A DNA stretch of 15,597 nt from Anaerolineales bacterium (GTDB lineage: Bacteria > Chloroflexota > Anaerolineae > Anaerolineales > Villigracilaceae), in the NCBI GenBank assembly GCA_020847355.1, contig JADLCG010000012.1, positions 1 through 15,597 on the forward strand, read 5' to 3'. Below the pieces are notes generated by a model. It had not been told where the DNA came from and made no database searches. It was given only the letters and a program-made list of their open reading frames with translations. A program made the translations under genes and the position numbers. How positions within the stretch are numbered: the first letter of the stretch is position 1; each line of letters opens with the position of its first letter. Positions 12,951 to 15,597 of the stretch are shown piece after piece.

Positions 12951-13020
12951 CAGTTATCAGCGGGTCAGTGTTCAGCGAGTGATGTTACTGATTACTGAAC
13001 GCTGATTACTGTTCACTGGA
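12951..13020. repeat. Palindromic element made of degenerate heptamers (ATCAGTN / NACTGAT)
   Basis: The right half reads TACTGAT, TACTGAA, CGCTGAT, TACTGTT, CACTGGA in strict 7-nt steps (12986-13020). The left half holds inverse units such as ATCAGTT and ATCAGCG. CAGTTATCAGCGGGTCAG (12951-12968) pairs imperfectly with CTGAACGCTGATTACTG (12995-13011). It begins immediately after the SDR stop and fills the 86-bp gap before the neuA-type gene. Confidence 0.75.
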
Positions 13021-13021
13021 A

Positions 13022-13846
13022 TCACCACGCCGTCCAGCCGCCATCTACGATTAAATTATTTCCCGTCATATAGGATGAAGCGTCCGAAGCGAGGAACAAT
13101 AACGCGCCGTTCATTTCATCTTTCTTTGCCATTCTACCTAAAATCGTTTTCGCAGAATAGTTTTTGACAAAATATTCTTCGTGGTTATTGTACACGCCGC
13201 CCGGCGTTAAAGCGTTCACGCGAATTTCAGTTTCAGCATAATACGCGGCGAGATATTTGGTAAAGCCCAGCACGCCCGCTTTAGTGACCGTGTAATAAAC
13301 CGGTTTATAAGCCACGCGCTCGCCGTTCTTGATATAGAGCTTTTGATCGGGTCCGTTCAAACCATAAGTGGAGCAAATATTGATAATGCTCCCTTTTTTA
13401 TTTTTCAACATTTGTTTAACGCAGGCTTGCGTCACCAAAAAAGCGCCGGTCAAGTTGACGTTCAAAGCCGCGTTCCAATCTGTCAGCGGATAATCTTCAA
13501 ACGCGCCCGGGGCGATGCCTTTTTCCGCGGCAGTTGGGTCAAACTTGGGGTCTAATGCCGCCGAGTTGACTAGCACATCCAATCTGCCAAAAGTTGAAAT
13601 AACCTTTTCAACCAGCGCATTCACGGATTCGGGTTGGGTGATATCGGCGGCAATGCCTAGAGCGTTGTATCCGCTTTTCGTGAGCGTATCCGCTATCCCT
13701 TGCGAAGCTGAGGCGTTCAAATCCACTACGGCAACCGCCGCGCCCGCTTCGGCTAACGTCCTGCAAAATTCTGCGCCGATCAATCCCACGCCGCCAGTCA
13801 CGATTGCGACTTTATCTTTCAAAGAGAATTTTTCAAATATGGTCAT
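13022..13846 (-). CDS. Short-chain dehydrogenase/reductase (SDR) of the nonulosonate cluster
   Basis: A 274-residue classical SDR that would oxidise or reduce a sugar or alcohol with NAD(P). The Rossmann glycine motif is VTGGVGLIG (16-24), the acidic residue D42 after the second strand suggests NAD preference, DVLVNSAA (90-97) is the N-S-A-A/NNAG equivalent, and the catalytic triad is S159 (NICSTYG), Y185 and K189 (YYTVTK). The C-terminal NALTPGGV (211-218) and GNNLIVDGGW (262-271) are typical. Residues 162-183 form a short insertion before the catalytic Tyr. An AAAGG at 13852-13856 gives a 5-nt spacer to the ATG and overlaps the stop of the preceding gene. SDRs of this sort (PtmA-like) occur beside neuB/neuA homologues in legionaminate and other nonulosonate clusters, so a role in precursor or sugar modification is likely but inferred. 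Confidence 0.87.
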   Translation of the reverse strand: MTIFEKFSLKDKVAIVTGGVGLIGAEFCRTLAEAGAAVAVVDLNASASQGIADTLTKSGYNALGIAADITQPESVNALVEKVISTFGRLDVLVNSAALDPKFDPTAAEKGIAPGAFEDYPLTDWNAALNVNLTGAFLVTQACVKQMLKNKKGSIINICSTYGLNGPDQKLYIKNGERVAYKPVYYTVTKAGVLGFTKYLAAYYAETEIRVNALTPGGVYNNHEEYFVKNYSAKTILGRMAKKDEMNGALLFLASDASSYMTGNNLIVDGGWTAW

Positions 13847-13854
13847 GCCAACCT

Positions 13855-15393
13855 TTATGGGTACGCAGTATAAATTGTATCGTCTTGTTTGTCGAATGCC
13901 AGATACAGCCCCGCGCCAAGCGTTTGATAAAGACGCTGTGTCTGCTCGTCTTTGCCGATATCAAACAAGGCGAGGACGGCTTTGCCGGATAACACATCCG
14001 CTTGTAATGTGGCGAGACCTTCTTCAAAGCCGCCTCGGGCTTGACCTGTAACCGGGTCCACCAAATCGGGCAGGACATACGCCCCGCGCTGGGTGTAAAG
14101 ATAAACCGGCGCGGCTTCGTTGGTATAAATACGCACATCCTCCGGCAGGTTGCGTAGAAATTTCATAGCTTCTGAATCATACCATTGGAAAGAAGCGTAA
14201 CCTTGCCCGCCTTTGTGCAGTTGAGCGGTTAGATTAAACGCGCCATACGTTGAGAAAGCAATGAGGATCAAGTAGCACAGGCTGGAAAGTAGTTTCTGTT
14301 TTGATTGAAGTTGAGCTAAAAAATAGATCGTGAGGATTAGAGCGCTGACGAAAATGGGCGCGAGAATCCGCAATTGGAATTTGGTGCTGGCGTCAAACAA
14401 GAGCATGGATGAAACGATCGAAGCCAGATAACCAAAAATATACAGCGCAGAAATAAAGGATAGAATTTCGGGCGTTTTTGTATGGGGCTTGAAAAATTTC
14501 GTCAAGCCTTTTTGAAGCAACCAGATCAACAAGCCGGCGCCAACCAACCAGACGATCACAGCGAATAAATTTGGGATTTTGACCAACGCGCGGCGCCAGG
14601 CTTCAACCGGCATGAGAAAGAGAGAGAGGTTGTAAATTCCGGTTTGGATGTTTTCTAGCGTGAGGGGATGATAACTCAGCGTGCGATTGGTGGCGTTGTG
14701 CGCCACCAACTGATTACGCAAACTCCAGCCCAACGCAAAGGGGAGAAAACTTCCAACGAAAAGCGCAGAGCGCGCAAGGCGGTCGCGCCAGTTTTCTCTC
14801 AGCAGAAATAAGCTCGCCAAACAAGTGGCGAATAACGCCAAGCCGGCATAGCGCGTGAGATACGCTAACCCAACCAAAGCGCCGGTAACGATCAGCCAGC
14901 GTTTTTGTTTGCGTTGAAAATAGAAATCAAAAACGAGGAATGCGATCAGCGTGAGAAAGATATAAAGCGGCTCGCTCATGGCGGTGGCATGTACGCGCAC
15001 TAACGAGTAATTGACCAAGAACAAGAACGCCAAAGCCGCGCCCGCAATTTGGGATTTGGTCATCCGCCAGCCGATTACGCCCAGCAGAAAAATATTTGCG
15101 CCGAACAATACGGCGTTGAGGAAGCGCGCGCCGCGCAACGGGTCCAGCCCGCTGATGCCGATCAGCGCCAAGAGCGCCGAAAAAAATGGCGGGAAGTGAG
15201 TGACGGGACCATTGGAGGCGAGCCACGCTTCGCGATAGCCTTGTCCGCTGAGGATGCTCCGCGCTCCGGCAATATAGGCGATTGAATCGTCAGAGAGAAT
15301 CAGCCCTTGCGGCGTGGCGTAAAGGATGAGAAAAATGCCGGAGAGGGCAAGCAGGCTAAAGGTTAGAAAAGCGGCGGTTTGGGGTTTGGTCAT
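13855..15393 (-). CDS. GT39/ArnT-like polytopic membrane glycosyltransferase
   Basis: A 512-residue integral membrane protein with about ten or eleven hydrophobic segments, then a C-terminal hydrophilic domain of roughly 130 residues. After the first membrane helix (residues 8-26) the loop carries LSDDSIAYIAGARSIL (33-48) with a DD pair (D35, D36), and HFPPFF (66-71). Later HATAMSEPLY (135-144) precedes another helix. These are hallmarks of the GT-C fold dolichyl-phosphate-mannose or ArnT-type transferases, which take sugar from a polyprenyl phosphate at the outer side of the membrane. The frame is open to an ATG at 15411, but that ATG lies inside the repeat at 15407-15492. The ATG at 15393 (MTKPQTAAFLTFSLL) starts just before the first helix and is preferred. 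It ends 8 nt before the SDR start. Donor and acceptor are unknown. Confidence 0.83.
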   Translation of the reverse strand: MTKPQTAAFLTFSLLALSGIFLILYATPQGLILSDDSIAYIAGARSILSGQGYREAWLASNGPVTHFPPFFSALLALIGISGLDPLRGARFLNAVLFGANIFLLGVIGWRMTKSQIAGAALAFLFLVNYSLVRVHATAMSEPLYIFLTLIAFLVFDFYFQRKQKRWLIVTGALVGLAYLTRYAGLALFATCLASLFLLRENWRDRLARSALFVGSFLPFALGWSLRNQLVAHNATNRTLSYHPLTLENIQTGIYNLSLFLMPVEAWRRALVKIPNLFAVIVWLVGAGLLIWLLQKGLTKFFKPHTKTPEILSFISALYIFGYLASIVSSMLLFDASTKFQLRILAPIFVSALILTIYFLAQLQSKQKLLSSLCYLILIAFSTYGAFNLTAQLHKGGQGYASFQWYDSEAMKFLRNLPEDVRIYTNEAAPVYLYTQRGAYVLPDLVDPVTGQARGGFEEGLATLQADVLSGKAVLALFDIGKDEQTQRLYQTLGAGLYLAFDKQDDTIYTAYP

Positions 15394-15406
15394 ACAAAAA
15401 ATTCTC

Positions 15407-15492
15407 GTCATTGCGAGTCGCGTCTTGCTCTGCGCGGCGAAGCAATTCCATGATTGAGTTGGAGATTGCTTCGGGTTTATCCTCGCAATGAC
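15407..15492. repeat. 86-bp palindromic repeat element (copy 2 of GTCATTGCGAG family)
   Basis: Termini GTCATTGCGAG (15407-15417) and CTCGCAATGAC (15482-15492) are perfect inverted repeats of 11 bp. Inside, GAAGCAAT and ATTGCTTC pair, with a near-complete TCC/GGA extension. Its ends and the GAAGCAAT...GGAGATTGCTTC core match the copy inside the capsule gene at 3725-3825. It begins 12 nt after the stop of the gene to the right and covers an alternative start codon of the GT39 gene. Confidence 0.9.
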
Positions 15493-15504
15493 GGATATTA
15501 TTTT

Positions 15505-15597
15505 TTACTTCAAAGGCAAAACGAAGCCTTGTTCTTCCAGATACTTCATAATTTCGCGGGCGTTATCTTCGGGCGTGGCGCCAAAACCTTTGAGCGC
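15505..15597 (-). CDS. C-terminal end of an unrecognised protein (cut by window edge)
   Basis: The last 30 codons plus a TAA of a minus-strand gene that enters from the right. The tail contains FGATPEDNAREIMKYLEEQG and ends FVLPLK. It is predicted to be an amphipathic helix followed by a short strand. The codon use looks like that of its neighbours, and the stop is followed by a repeat element in the same way as other genes here. The segment is too short for me to name a family. It is probably the gene upstream of the GT39 gene in the same direction. Confidence 0.6.
   Translation of the reverse strand, partial: ALKGFGATPEDNAREIMKYLEEQGFVLPLK

Noticed and set aside
13515..14051. A 178-codon plus-strand open frame across the SDR and GT39 genes
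   Set aside because: It spans two well-supported minus-strand genes and has no recognisable domain.
13833..14138. A 101-codon minus-strand frame overlapping the end of the GT39 gene
   Set aside because: It is out of frame with the GT39 C-terminal domain and overlaps the SDR start; no motif or ribosome binding site supports it.

Overview
The window is a chromosomal surface-glycan locus, probably from a member of the Chloroflexota (class Anaerolineae is my best guess). I base this on moderate GC, mixed Shine-Dalgarno and leaderless-looking starts, and dispersed palindromic repeats of a kind I remember from Anaerolineae genomes, including a 'GTCATTGCGAG...CTCGCAATGAC' element. The taxonomic call is an inference; no marker gene is present.

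Layout. Most genes lie on the minus strand and read right to left: the C-terminal tip of an unrecognised gene (15597-15505), a GT39/ArnT-like polytopic glycosyltransferase (15393-13855), an SDR oxidoreductase (13846-13022), a CMP-sialate cytidylyltransferase fused to a KdsC-like HAD phosphatase (12935-11706), a NeuB-type nonulosonate synthase (11648-10767), a PAPS-type sulfotransferase (10685-9828), a class IV aminotransferase (9775-8846) and a small sulfotransferase-like protein (8844-8116). Then comes an AT-richer pair of superfamily 1 helicases, DNA2/UPF1-like (8043-6319) and UvrD-like with a NERD-like N-terminus (6317-4305). The second overlaps by ATGA with a capsule/KpsC-like glycan gene (4308-2575). 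A short plus-strand island holds a PlsC-like acyltransferase (1143-1733) and a hexapeptide-repeat serine-acetyltransferase-like protein (1910-2578), the latter convergent with the capsule gene. At the left edge a second PAPS-type sulfotransferase (1091-228) precedes the start of a GT2 glycosyltransferase (219-1, cut by the window).

Function. NeuB, NeuA-HAD and the SDR fit synthesis and CMP-activation of a sialic-acid-like nonulosonate. The glycosyltransferases, the capsule-like protein, the acyl/acetyltransferases and the two paralogous sulfotransferases could assemble, acylate and sulfate a surface glycan. No NeuC-type epimerase or sialyltransferase is recognisable here. The helicase pair does not fit this theme and may be an inserted genome-defence or DNA-maintenance cargo.

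Non-coding structure. At least six short repeat elements of several types (iterated 7-, 8- and 9-mers, perfect hairpins, and a two-copy palindromic element) lie in the locus. Four palindromic elements, and a fifth candidate behind the partial right-edge gene, begin a few nucleotides after a stop codon. Two repeats sit in frame inside the capsule-like gene. No tRNA, rRNA, CRISPR array or transposase was seen.
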